From assembly GCF_000241955.1 (NCBI RefSeq), contig NC_016818.1, forward strand, positions 4,278,001 through 4,342,000: 64,000 nt of DNA, written 5' to 3'. This stretch comes from Rahnella aquatilis CIP 78.65 = ATCC 33071. GTDB lineage: Bacteria; Pseudomonadota; Gammaproteobacteria; Enterobacterales; Enterobacteriaceae. The number at the start of each line of letters is the position of its first letter. Position 1 is the stretch's first letter. The notes below the pieces were generated by a model. The model saw nothing but the letters and a program-made list of their open reading frames with translations. It did not search any database and had not been told where the DNA came from. Made by a program: the position numbers and the translations under genes. Positions 15,783-23,795 of this stretch are shown here, piece by piece.

Positions 15783-17462
15783 TTAATGACGTAACCAGAT
15801 ATACTGATAAGGCTTTAATGTTATTTCCCCGTCACATTCCAGTGAATGATGATAAGGTAAGACCTGATAACCCCCTGAAGGGAGAGAGGCCTGAATATGT
15901 TTAGCGGAAAGGTTAAACAGGCACATTATTTCTTCGTTACCCTGTCCGCGGATAAAGGCAAACACGCTTTCATGACATTCTATAATGTGCATCGGGGCGG
16001 AAGGGTGAAATGCCGCTTGTTCAGTTCTGCAGGTAATTAATTTTTTCAGTTCACTAAATACCCGCGCACGTAATGAATCAGGTTCAGACAATATCTGTTC
16101 AATTTCCGTGACATCATATTTCTGCCGGTTAATTGCCCGGTTATGCCCGGCGCTTTCTACCCCGTGAATATCGTTACGCGAACCGAGAATACTTTGAATA
16201 TACACCGCAGGAACACCGGGGAATGCCAGCAAAATAGCGTGTGCCAGCATGAAGCGTTGCAGACGGATATCGTCGTCGTCCGCCTGCCGGTTCAGCGCAT
16301 CCATATAGGTGACGTTAACTTCATACGGGCTGGTGCTGCCATCCGGATTATTTTTATACGACACCCGCGCGCCCTCCTGTTGCAGCGCATCCACCAGCCG
16401 GAGGATCTCCGGTTCCGGCAATAATCCGCGTAACGGATTCAGACCGATACCGTCGTGCGAAGCAAAGAAATTAAAGAAGGTGGTCGCAGGCGTACAAGCG
16501 CCAAGACCGGCGGCCCAGCGTTTCAGCGTTTCGCCGTTTTCACTGTGAATGGCGTGCAGAACCAGCGGCGGCAGCGGGAACTGATAAACCATCTGCGCCT
16601 CGTCAGCACCGTTACCGAAGTAACTGATATTGTCCTGATGCGGCACATTGGTTTCAGTAATAATCACGGTACCGGGTGAAACATAATCCACCACGGCGCG
16701 GAATAACTTCACCAGTAAATGTGTTTTGGGCAGATGAATACAGGAGGTGCCGGGTTCCTTCCACATGTAGCCAACCGCATCGAGACGCACATATTCAGCC
16801 CCTTCCGACAAGTATTTCAGCAACACGTCCAGCATGTCACGCAGTACGTCAGGATGTGCAAAGTTCAGGTCGATCTGATCTGCGCTGAAGGTGGTCCAGA
16901 CATGACGGGTTTCGCCATTTTCACAGCGGAAAGGCGTTAACAGCGGTGACCTCCGGGGGCGGGTCACCGCAGATAAGTCACTGTTTTCATCCAGGCTAAT
17001 AAAATAGTTTTCATATTTCGGATTGCCCGCCAGATATTGTTTAAACCATTCACTGCTCGCGGAAATATGATTACAGACATAATCAAACATCAGCCGTGAA
17101 GACTGGCCAAGCTTACGGATATCTTTCCAGTCCCCCGCCAGCGGATTGACCTGCTGATAATCAATCACCGAGAAACCGTCATCCGACGAATAAGGATAAA
17201 ATGGCAGAAGGTGTACAATATTAAAAACATCCGCCAGATGCCGCTGATAAAAACCATCGAATACTGAAAGTGTTTTTTCTGCTTTATGAGTGAACTGATC
17301 AGCATAGGTGATCAATACCACATCTTTTTCATCCCATCCCTGTTTGGCAGTATAGGCAATCTGATTTCTGGCAACTTCAATGCGTGTCATCAGATCATCT
17401 AAGAATACCGGTGACAGTTTCCCTGCATATATCTCTTTCAGTAATCCCTGAATAGCGTCCAT
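15783..17462 (-). CDS. ycjM: Glucosylglycerate phosphorylase YcjM (GH13_18)
   Basis: A 559-residue sucrose-phosphorylase-like enzyme. Catalytic residues are visible: nucleophile Asp228 (YVRLDAVG), acid/base Glu270 (IITETNV) and transition-state Asp336 (FASHDGIGLN). E. coli YcjM phosphorolyses 2-O-glucosylglycerate to glucose 1-phosphate and glycerate. Exact specificity cannot be read from sequence, but the cluster matches E. coli gene by gene. The start at 17462 (MDAIQGLL) has AAGGA upstream and gives the same length as the E. coli protein; the 25-codon in-frame extension upstream runs through the operator and is rejected. First gene of the operon. Confidence 0.9.
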   Translation of the reverse strand: MDAIQGLLKEIYAGKLSPVFLDDLMTRIEVARNQIAYTAKQGWDEKDVVLITYADQFTHKAEKTLSVFDGFYQRHLADVFNIVHLLPFYPYSSDDGFSVIDYQQVNPLAGDWKDIRKLGQSSRLMFDYVCNHISASSEWFKQYLAGNPKYENYFISLDENSDLSAVTRPRRSPLLTPFRCENGETRHVWTTFSADQIDLNFAHPDVLRDMLDVLLKYLSEGAEYVRLDAVGYMWKEPGTSCIHLPKTHLLVKLFRAVVDYVSPGTVIITETNVPHQDNISYFGNGADEAQMVYQFPLPPLVLHAIHSENGETLKRWAAGLGACTPATTFFNFFASHDGIGLNPLRGLLPEPEILRLVDALQQEGARVSYKNNPDGSTSPYEVNVTYMDALNRQADDDDIRLQRFMLAHAILLAFPGVPAVYIQSILGSRNDIHGVESAGHNRAINRQKYDVTEIEQILSEPDSLRARVFSELKKLITCRTEQAAFHPSAPMHIIECHESVFAFIRGQGNEEIMCLFNLSAKHIQASLPSGGYQVLPYHHSLECDGEITLKPYQYIWLRH

Positions 17463-17484
17463 GATTTTCCTTTTTCCCTTTTCT

Positions 17485-17500
17485 GTGGGACCGCTCCCAC
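17485..17500 (-). promoter_or_regulatory. Probable YcjW operator ahead of ycjM
   Basis: GTGGGACCGCTCCCAC is a 16-base inverted repeat with a central CG and one mismatched inner pair, the usual form of LacI-family operators. It lies between the promoter and the ycjM start, where bound repressor would block initiation. Assignment to YcjW is inferred from the neighbouring gene. Confidence 0.65.
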
Positions 17501-17508
17501 GAAAGCGA

Positions 17509-17537
17509 AAACTACTCCTGAGCCTGGAAATTGTCAA
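17509..17537 (-). promoter_or_regulatory. Sigma70-like promoter for the ycjM operon
   Basis: Reading the minus strand, a perfect -35 TTGACA (17537-17532) is followed after 17 bases by a weaker -10 TAGTTT (17514-17509). The start point would fall a few bases before the LacI-type operator. Confidence 0.55.
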
Positions 17538-17596
17538 CGAGGTAAACAGGCGGAAGGAATCAATACAGGGGGAAACGGAGAATTATTATTGCGATC

Positions 17597-17612
17597 TGTG
17601 AGCAGATTCAAA
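17597..17612 (-). promoter_or_regulatory. Possible CRP site upstream of ycjM
   Basis: On the minus strand the sequence is TTTGA-N6-TCACA, 9 of 10 matches to TGTGA-N6-TCACA. It is centred about 100 bases upstream of the predicted start, distant for direct activation. Confidence 0.4.
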
Positions 17613-17636
17613 ATAAGCGGACTAAGCGAATAACGG

Positions 17637-17661
17637 ATAAAAAAGCAGGGATTATCCCTGC
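17637..17661 (-). terminator. Terminator containing the ygjV stop codon
   Basis: On the minus strand GCAGGGA-TAA-TCCCTGC (17661-17645) forms a 7-pair hairpin followed by six T residues. The loop is the ygjV stop codon itself, so the last sense codons form the left arm. Confidence 0.8.
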
Positions 17662-18206
17662 TCATCCATTTTCTGCACTATCTTCTTCTCGACCGCAAAC
17701 GGATCGATGCCGCGCAGTTGCAGGCGGCGGAAGCGAATGATGTTAAAACCGTTCATCACCAGAAAACTGCCTTCGATCAGTGAGCCGCCAATCGAACCAA
17801 GCCAGATGTTATGTGCCACCCAGCAACACGTTGAGCACCACATAATACAGCGGGTTGTCAGTCCGCTGGTGCGGAACAGCGCCCAGGTACTGACAACGGT
17901 CGCGCCGACCGGTAAGAGTTCCATCCAGTGATGGGCGCGGCTTAGCCCCAGTACCAGGGTCAGGACGATGAAAATCACCATAATCCACGCGTTACGGGTA
18001 CGCAGGGAAATCAGTGTACGCAGAGAATTCAGTAAGGCGCTCATGCCAGCGGGCGCAGCCCCCATCATCAGGAAATGCACACCGATAATGGCGCTGTAGG
18101 CAGAAAGCTGTTGTTTGAAGCGGCGGTCGCTGCGGTTGAAAAACATTGTGATGCCGACCATGAAGGCCACAACACCAACTGACTGGGCAAACCAGTAATA
18201 CGTCAT
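17652..18206 (-). CDS. ygjV: Inner-membrane protein YgjV
   Basis: A 184-residue membrane protein with about six short hydrophobic helices, for example VGVVAFMVGITMFF near the N-terminus and IMVIFIVLTLVLGL in the middle. It closely follows E. coli YgjV (183 residues), including WSTCCWV-like and GSLIEGSFLVMNGFNIIRF segments. Function is unknown; the fixed position after uxaA in E. coli and here suggests, but does not show, a tie to hexuronate metabolism. A hairpin separates it from uxaA, so it may have its own promoter or rely on readthrough. Confidence 0.85.
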   Translation of the reverse strand: MTYYWFAQSVGVVAFMVGITMFFNRSDRRFKQQLSAYSAIIGVHFLMMGAAPAGMSALLNSLRTLISLRTRNAWIMVIFIVLTLVLGLSRAHHWMELLPVGATVVSTWALFRTSGLTTRCIMWCSTCCWVAHNIWLGSIGGSLIEGSFLVMNGFNIIRFRRLQLRGIDPFAVEKKIVQKMDEQG

Positions 18207-18242
18207 TTATCAGGGGTCTCATACGTGGAATTCTTGCGCTGC

Positions 18243-18278
18243 AAAAGCAAACGGCGCTTCATAACTGAAACGCCGTTT
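18243..18278 (-). terminator. Terminator after uxaA
   Basis: AAACGGCG (18278-18271 on the minus strand) pairs with CGCCGTTT (18256-18249), followed by GCTTTTGC. It lies 24 bases after the uxaA stop and 42 bases before ygjV. The short T run suggests partial termination. Confidence 0.65.
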
Positions 18279-18302
18279 CATCCTAACGATAAACCTGACC
18301 GG

Positions 18303-19793
18303 TTACAATGTGACACCACTTTTAAAGATGGCTAATTCGCGGAAATCATTAAGTTCGTTTTTGGCTTTGCGGCCATCGGCGATCGCAACGATCAAATCCA
18401 CAAATTCACCCAGCAGCTGATCCATACTGACATCATGGATCAGACGTCCGGCATCGAAGTCGATCCAGTGCGGTTTTTTCGCAGCCAGTTCACTGTTGGT
18501 TGCCAGTTTCACTGTCGGCACAAAACCGCCATAAGGCGTACCACGCCCGGTACTGAACAGCACCATGTGGCAGCCTGCCCCCGCCAGCGCACTGGTGGCA
18601 ACGGCGTCGTTGCCCGGCGCGCTGAGCAGGTTCAGCCCCGGCGTAGTCAGGCGTTCACCGTATTTCAGCACGTCCATCACCGGGCTTTGCCCGGCTTTTT
18701 GTGTACAGCCCAGCGATTTTTCTTCCAGCGTAGTAATACCACCGGCTTTGTTACCCGGCGACGGGTTCTCGTAAATCGGCTGATTGTGTTCGATGAAGTA
18801 CTGTTTGAAATCATTCACCATGTGAACGGTTTTCTCAAATGTACTTTCATCGCGGCAACGGCTCATCAGAATACGTTCTGCGCCAAACATTTCAGGCACT
18901 TCGGTCAGCACGGAAGTGCCGCCGTTAGCGATCACGTAGTCGGAGAAACGCCCCAGCAGCGGGTTGGCGGTGATCCCGGACAATCCGTCGGATCCACCGC
19001 ATTCCAGCCCGAATTTCAGTTCGCTGAGTTTACCGGGAACACGTTTATCGTCACGCATGACGGCATACAGTTCACGCAGGCGTTCCAGACCGGCTTCCAC
19101 TTCGTCGTCGAATTTTTGCAGCGTCATGAAACGCACGCGCTCTTCATCCACTTCGCCCAGCGTTTCACGGAACACGTCAACCTGATTGTTTTCACAACCG
19201 AGGCCGATCACCAGCACCGCACCGGCGTTCGGATGGCGCACCATATTTTGCAGCATAGTCCGCGTGTTCACATGGTCATCGCCCAGTTGCGAACAACCGA
19301 ACGGATGCGTGAACAGGTAAACGCCGTCGATGCCTTCCGCGTCATTGGTTTCTTTGAGGAAACGTGACTGGATCTGACGGGCAATACCGTTGACGCAACC
19401 GACGGTCGGGATCAGCCACAGTTCATTGCGGATCCCCACCTGGCCGTTTTTGCGACGGAAAATCTGCACATCGCGATCCGCCATCTGTTCCGGCAGGCTG
19501 GCGAAATCCGGCTGATACTCATACTCGTCCAGATCGCTGAGATTGGTTTTGCCGTTTTGCGAATGAATGTGCATACCCGGCTCAATCGCCGTCAGCGCAT
19601 GACCGATCGGCAAACCGTATTTAACGATGTTCTCCCCCGCCGCAATCGGGCGGAGGGCAAACTTGTGGCCACGGACAACAGGCTGAGCCAGAACAACGGA
19701 ATACCCGCCTGCTTCGACCTGCTCCCCCGCGTCGATATCGCGCAATGCGACGGCGACGTTATCAGCAGTATGAATTTGAATGATACTTTGCAT
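18303..19793 (-). CDS. uxaA: Altronate dehydratase UxaA
   Basis: A 495-residue altronate dehydratase that converts D-altronate to 2-keto-3-deoxygluconate in the galacturonate pathway. It has the N-terminal SAF-like domain (about 1-90) and the UxaA core, with conserved Cys-containing motifs GCSQLGDDH, GLGCENNQ, GLECGGSDG and KSLGCTQKAG expected to hold the iron. The start at 19793 gives the same N-terminus type as E. coli (MQ-IIQIHTADNVAVAL) and has AAGAGAG upstream; an in-frame extension of 18 codons overlaps uxaB and is not conserved. It begins 10 bases after uxaB, clearly one operon. Confidence 0.94.
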   Translation of the reverse strand: MQSIIQIHTADNVAVALRDIDAGEQVEAGGYSVVLAQPVVRGHKFALRPIAAGENIVKYGLPIGHALTAIEPGMHIHSQNGKTNLSDLDEYEYQPDFASLPEQMADRDVQIFRRKNGQVGIRNELWLIPTVGCVNGIARQIQSRFLKETNDAEGIDGVYLFTHPFGCSQLGDDHVNTRTMLQNMVRHPNAGAVLVIGLGCENNQVDVFRETLGEVDEERVRFMTLQKFDDEVEAGLERLRELYAVMRDDKRVPGKLSELKFGLECGGSDGLSGITANPLLGRFSDYVIANGGTSVLTEVPEMFGAERILMSRCRDESTFEKTVHMVNDFKQYFIEHNQPIYENPSPGNKAGGITTLEEKSLGCTQKAGQSPVMDVLKYGERLTTPGLNLLSAPGNDAVATSALAGAGCHMVLFSTGRGTPYGGFVPTVKLATNSELAAKKPHWIDFDAGRLIHDVSMDQLLGEFVDLIVAIADGRKAKNELNDFRELAIFKSGVTL

Positions 19794-19803
19794 AGTTGCT
19801 CTC

Positions 19804-21255
19804 TTAGCTGTAAGCCGCCAACGCATCACGCATGCCACGGTCTTCAATCGACTGTAACTGTTCAGTCACTTTAGCCGTCAGACCCGGCACGGTATTCAGG
19901 TCACGTCCCCAGTGTTCTTCATCCGCCAGCACGGTTTCGACCAGCCCGGCCAACGGCAGGCTGCCATTACGTACGTTGCTCCACAGTTCGGAGAAACGGC
20001 TCAGCCAGTGTGCATCGTCCTGCAGGGGATAAACTTCACCGTTACGTTCGCCACGGTAAAACGCCAGCAATGCTGCCAGCGCAAAGGTCAGGCGCGGAGG
20101 CAGAAGCTGATTCTTTTCCTGACTCGCCAGCAGTTGCGGCAGAATGCGGGTGCGGTATTTGGTCATGCCGTTAAGGGCAATCGACAGCAACTGATGCTGA
20201 ATGAACGGGTTGCGAAAACGGCTAAGCACCGCCTGCGCAAAGGACGTCAGTTCATCCTGTGGCAGATCCAGCACCGGCGAGATTTCCTCGGCGATCGCCA
20301 GTTCCACAAAGCGACTGATTTGCGCATCATTCATGGATTCACCCACGGTGTTCAGCCCTGACAGGAAGGCCACCGGCACCAGCGCGGTGTGTGCGCCGTT
20401 AAGTATCGCGACTTTGCGTTCTTTATACGGTTTGATGTCGTCAACCAGACGAATATTCAGCGGCAGTTTGTCCAGACGCAGTTCCTGAGCGAGACTTTTT
20501 GGCCCCTGGATCACAAACAGATAGAAGTGTTCGGCGCTGTCGAAGAAGCTGTCCTGATAACCGAGCTCTTCCTGCAGGCTGTCGACTTCACTGCGCGGAT
20601 AACCGGTGACGATGCGGTCAACCAGCGTTGAACAGAAGGTGTTGCTGTTTTCCAGCCACTGGGTGAATGCCGCAGGCAATGCCCACTGTTGTGCGTAACG
20701 CAACACCAGTTCCTGCAACGCTTCACCATTGTAATCGATCAGTTCGCATGGCAGCAGAACCCAGCCTTTATCAGCCGCACCGGAGAAATGGGTGAAACGC
20801 TCGAACAGCAAACGGGTCAGTTTGGCCGGGAAGCTGGCCGGAGGCGCGTCTTCAAGACGATCGCTTTCTACATAACTGATACCGGCTTCGGTGGTGTTGG
20901 AAAACACGAAGCGGATATTCGGGTCGCGGGCCAGCGCCAGGTACTCATCAAACTGATGATAAATATTAATTTCGCGGTTAACGGAGCGGATGATTCGGGT
21001 ATCACGCACCGTTTCCCCCTGCTCGTTCAGGCCGCTGATAATGGTGGTATACAGACCATCCTGCGTGCTGAGTGAGGGCGGGAAGTCGGTATCAATCGGG
21101 CGAATGACCACGATCCCGGCATCCAGATCGGTATGCTCATTCAGCAGGTCGATTTGCCAGTCGACAAACGCCCGCAGGAAGTTACCTTCACCGAATTGAA
21201 TAATTTTGTCCGGATGTTGACGGCCAGGGAAGTCACGGCGATTTAACCTTTGCAT
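19804..21255 (-). CDS. uxaB: Tagaturonate reductase UxaB
   Basis: A 483-residue NADH-dependent altronate oxidoreductase (tagaturonate reductase) of the mannitol-dehydrogenase family, the same length as E. coli UxaB. It reduces tagaturonate to altronate. The N-terminal [20 protein letters not shown] holds the nucleotide-binding motif, and [20 protein letters not shown] holds the catalytic lysine and histidine region. In E. coli uxaB maps away from uxaCA; here it sits between uxaC and uxaA, so all three galacturonate enzymes are adjacent. AAGGTG upstream is the ribosome site. Confidence 0.94.
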   Translation of the reverse strand: MQRLNRRDFPGRQHPDKIIQFGEGNFLRAFVDWQIDLLNEHTDLDAGIVVIRPIDTDFPPSLSTQDGLYTTIISGLNEQGETVRDTRIIRSVNREINIYHQFDEYLALARDPNIRFVFSNTTEAGISYVESDRLEDAPPASFPAKLTRLLFERFTHFSGAADKGWVLLPCELIDYNGEALQELVLRYAQQWALPAAFTQWLENSNTFCSTLVDRIVTGYPRSEVDSLQEELGYQDSFFDSAEHFYLFVIQGPKSLAQELRLDKLPLNIRLVDDIKPYKERKVAILNGAHTALVPVAFLSGLNTVGESMNDAQISRFVELAIAEEISPVLDLPQDELTSFAQAVLSRFRNPFIQHQLLSIALNGMTKYRTRILPQLLASQEKNQLLPPRLTFALAALLAFYRGERNGEVYPLQDDAHWLSRFSELWSNVRNGSLPLAGLVETVLADEEHWGRDLNTVPGLTAKVTEQLQSIEDRGMRDALAAYS

Positions 21256-21366
21256 CTCACATTCACCTTAATTTGCTCAGACTCCGGTCTTTGAGGGCGG
21301 GAAAATTGCCCCGTGGCCGTCGTTCTCTGTTGGGATAGTTGTTTGTTATTTCAGTGTTTATTTTCA

Positions 21367-21388
21367 GGAGCGCAGGGACCTGCGCTCC
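21367..21388. other. Strong hairpin in the uxaC-uxaB gap
   Basis: GGAGCGCAGG (21367-21376) and CCTGCGCTCC (21379-21388) form a perfect inverted repeat 11 bases after uxaC. No T tract follows on the minus strand, so it may stabilise the uxaC mRNA 3' end or attenuate uxaB-uxaA rather than fully terminate (inference). Confidence 0.6.
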
Positions 21389-21398
21389 GTCGTACTTT

Positions 21399-22811
21399 TT
21401 AGTTCAGTTCAATCTGGAAATACTGTTTCGCGTTATCGAAACAGATGTTTTTTACCATGTTGCCCAGCAGTTCAATGTCTGCCGGTGCTTCGCCCTCTTC
21501 CACCCAGCGACCGATCATCTGGCACAGAATGCGACGGAAGTATTCATGACGCGTATAGGATAAGAAGCTGCGGCTGTCGGTCAGCATGCCGACGAAACGG
21601 CTGAGCAAGCCCAGGTTGGCAAGCTGAGTCATCTGACGTTGCATCCCGTCTTTCTGGTCGTTAAACCACCAGCCGGAACCGAACTGCATTTTGCCCGGCA
21701 TCCCTTCACCCTGGAAATTACCGACCATAGTGCCAATCACTTCGTTATCACGCGGGTTCAGGCAATACAGGATGGTTTTTGGCAAACCACCGGCCAGACC
21801 TTGCGCGCCCAACAGTTTGGAGAGCGGTTCGGCCAGCGGCTGGTCGTTGATGGAGTCAAAACCCACGTCTGCGCCAATCAGCTGGAACATACGGGTGTTG
21901 TTATTGCGCAGCGCGCCAATGTGATACTGCTGTACCCATTCACGACGTTGATATTCAGAAGCCAGATACAGCAGAACGCCGGTTTTGAACTGAGCAATTT
22001 CCTGCGCAGTTGGCGTTTCACCGCTCAGGCGACGGGACAGAATGCCGTCCAGCGTCGCGTCATCCGCTTCACCGTAAACCACCACATCCAGCGCGTGGTC
22101 CGACACTTTGCAACCGTGCGCCGCAAAGTGATCCATACGTTTTTTCAGGGCATCACGCAGATCGCTGAAACGGGTTATGGACACATCTGCCGCGGCTTCG
22201 AGTTTCTTCATGTAATCCACGAAGGTTGCCGCTTCAATGTTGAAGGCTTTGTCCGGGCGCCAGCTTGGCAGCACTTTAATGTCAAAACCGGCATCTTGTG
22301 CGACCGCTTTATGATGTTCCAGAGAATCGATCGGGTCATCGGTGGTGCCGACCATTTTCACGTTCATCTGTTTCATGATGCCACGGGCAGAGAATGCATC
22401 CTGCGCCAGCAATTCATTACCGCGTTCCCAGATTTCGCCTGCGGTAGACGGAGAAAGCAGTTTTCCGGTGATACCGAACGGACGGCGCAGCTCAAGGTGC
22501 GTCCAGTGGTACAGCGGGTTACCGATCGTGTGAGGAACCGTCGCAGCCCAGGCATCAAATTTTTCACGGTCACTGGCATCGCCGGTACACATACGCTCAG
22601 GCACACCGTTGGTACGCATCGCGCGCCATTTGTAGTGATCGCCTTTCAGCCAGATGTCATACAGGTTTTTAAATTTATAGTCCTGCGCAATCAGCTCAGG
22701 TGGCAAATGGCAGTGGTAGTCAAAAATGGGCTCATCTTTCGCATAGTCGTGATACAGGCGACGTGCGAATTCTGTGTCGAGAAGAAAGTCTTCCGTTAAA
22801 AACTGCGCCAT
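21399..22811 (-). CDS. uxaC: Glucuronate/galacturonate isomerase UxaC
   Basis: A 470-residue uronate isomerase of the amidohydrolase-like superfamily. It isomerises galacturonate to tagaturonate and glucuronate to fructuronate. The metal-site motif DYHCHLPPE is near residue 31, with [16 protein letters not shown] in the core and a C-terminal [23 protein letters not shown] lies 8 bases before the ATG. It is the first gene of the minus-strand uxaC-uxaB-uxaA unit and is divergent from exuT across a 984-base control region that carries candidate CRP and ExuR sites. Confidence 0.95.
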   Translation of the reverse strand: MAQFLTEDFLLDTEFARRLYHDYAKDEPIFDYHCHLPPELIAQDYKFKNLYDIWLKGDHYKWRAMRTNGVPERMCTGDASDREKFDAWAATVPHTIGNPLYHWTHLELRRPFGITGKLLSPSTAGEIWERGNELLAQDAFSARGIMKQMNVKMVGTTDDPIDSLEHHKAVAQDAGFDIKVLPSWRPDKAFNIEAATFVDYMKKLEAAADVSITRFSDLRDALKKRMDHFAAHGCKVSDHALDVVVYGEADDATLDGILSRRLSGETPTAQEIAQFKTGVLLYLASEYQRREWVQQYHIGALRNNNTRMFQLIGADVGFDSINDQPLAEPLSKLLGAQGLAGGLPKTILYCLNPRDNEVIGTMVGNFQGEGMPGKMQFGSGWWFNDQKDGMQRQMTQLANLGLLSRFVGMLTDSRSFLSYTRHEYFRRILCQMIGRWVEEGEAPADIELLGNMVKNICFDNAKQYFQIELN

Positions 22812-22859
22812 CTTAAGTTCCTCATCATGAATTCTGTAGAGTTGTCACTCAATGGTGCG

Positions 22860-23473
22860 AAGTTATCACACCAATTTAAGCTATCGTCCAGTACTTTTTA
22901 ATGCACTAAAGCCATTAAAACGCCTGATTTCATTCCAAAAAAACAAACTAATTCTCTGTAAAATAATGATTTTAGCCTCATCCGTTGCTGGTGCTTATTA
23001 TCCTCACAATTAGAGTGTCATTTTGTGATGTCACTCAAACTTTAAATCTGTATGACAAGTTAATTCGTACTCAATGTGACAAAAGACCCGTTGTCGCTTT
23101 ATTTCGGCTTTATTACGCCTTTCACCCCGTCCCGCCATCTGCTCTGCCAGGGCGGATCGCCGCACTGCAAGGCACAGGCGATCGGTTCGTTCATCCGTTG
23201 TACAGAGCATCTCTCATAAGCAAACAAATAAGGTCGTTCATTAACTGTTCGTTTTAAATGTGATCGTTTCGTAAAGTTGTCACACCAATTACGTTTCAAT
23301 ATTCAGGTTGTCATTGTTAATCCTTCACGGAAAAGTGTGAAGCGGATCAACTTAAAAGCACTTTTTATTGTAAAATCAAGTAAATAAGTCTGTAGTTAAA
23401 AAACTTAAGTAACCACACAATTTAAATGTGGTTTTGTGATGTCATTCAAATTTTAAATCTGTATGACAAGTTA
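22860..23473. repeat. Diverged tandem duplication of the uxaC-exuT control region
   Basis: Two elements each occur twice in the same order and orientation, about 412 bases apart. Element B (AAGTTATCACACCAATTTA at 22860-22878; AAGTTGTCACACCAATTA at 23274-23291) resembles an ExuR/UxuR operator half. Element A (23002-23062 and 23413-23473, 61 bases, 53 identical, with the last 42 bases matching at 40) carries a CRP-like TGTGA-N6-TCAAA and TATGACAAGTT. The DNA between the matched parts has diverged and no protein gene is supported there. Confidence 0.7.
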
Positions 23474-23484
23474 TCTTTGCTTCG
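23435..23484 (+). promoter_or_regulatory. Probable CRP class II promoter for exuT
   Basis: TGTGATGTCATTCAAA (23435-23450) fits the CRP consensus in 8 of 10 fixed bases. A -10 TATCTT at 23472-23477 gives a start near 23484, which puts the CRP site at -41.5, the classical class II position. The same layout in the upstream copy (CRP site 23024-23039) has a poor -10 (TAATTC). Confidence 0.5.
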
Positions 23485-23577
23485 CCCGGACAAGAGCGTC
23501 AGAGATTACCTGCCACGTCCTTTCGCTGTTGCCCGGGCAAAACACTTCCCGGGCGCAACCCGCCCCACGGCGAAGCA
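23478..23577 (+). other. Structured exuT leader RNA
   Basis: TGCTTCGCC (23478-23486) pairs with GGCGAAGCA (23569-23577). Inside, GGAC (23488-23491) can pair with GTCC (23517-23520), and GTTGCCCGGG (23528-23537) pairs with CCCGGGCGCAAC (23548-23559) with a 2-base bulge. This is a possible three-way junction at the start of a roughly 310-base leader. The remaining leader (23578-23795) holds only the ribosome site GGGAGAG before exuT. Confidence 0.45.
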
Positions 23578-23795
23578 GTAATTCTGGTGTTCAGGACGTT
23601 CATCGGATTCTTACGCACAGATAACTATAAAGAAGTGCGTAATAACACGGGCAGCTCCCAGTGAAATCATCTGGCGGCGACGTTCCCGAAAATACTTTAA
23701 GGAAAGCCAGAACTCCATGCTTGTTCAGGTGGTGCGAAATACGCCCTGACAGCCTGACGCTGTCATCGCCGGATTATTTACTGGGAGAGAGTTAA

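Noticed and set aside
18435-19367. 310-codon open frame opposite uxaA
   Set aside because: Antisense shadow of a conserved gene; the product is rich in His, Gln and Phe without any family pattern.
21639-22799. 386-codon open frame opposite uxaC
   Set aside because: Antisense shadow; no ribosome site or homology, and uxaC is well conserved on the other strand.
22985-23257. 90-codon frame in the uxaC-exuT control region
   Set aside because: It runs through one copy of the duplicated CRP/operator block, has no ribosome site and does not recur in the second copy.
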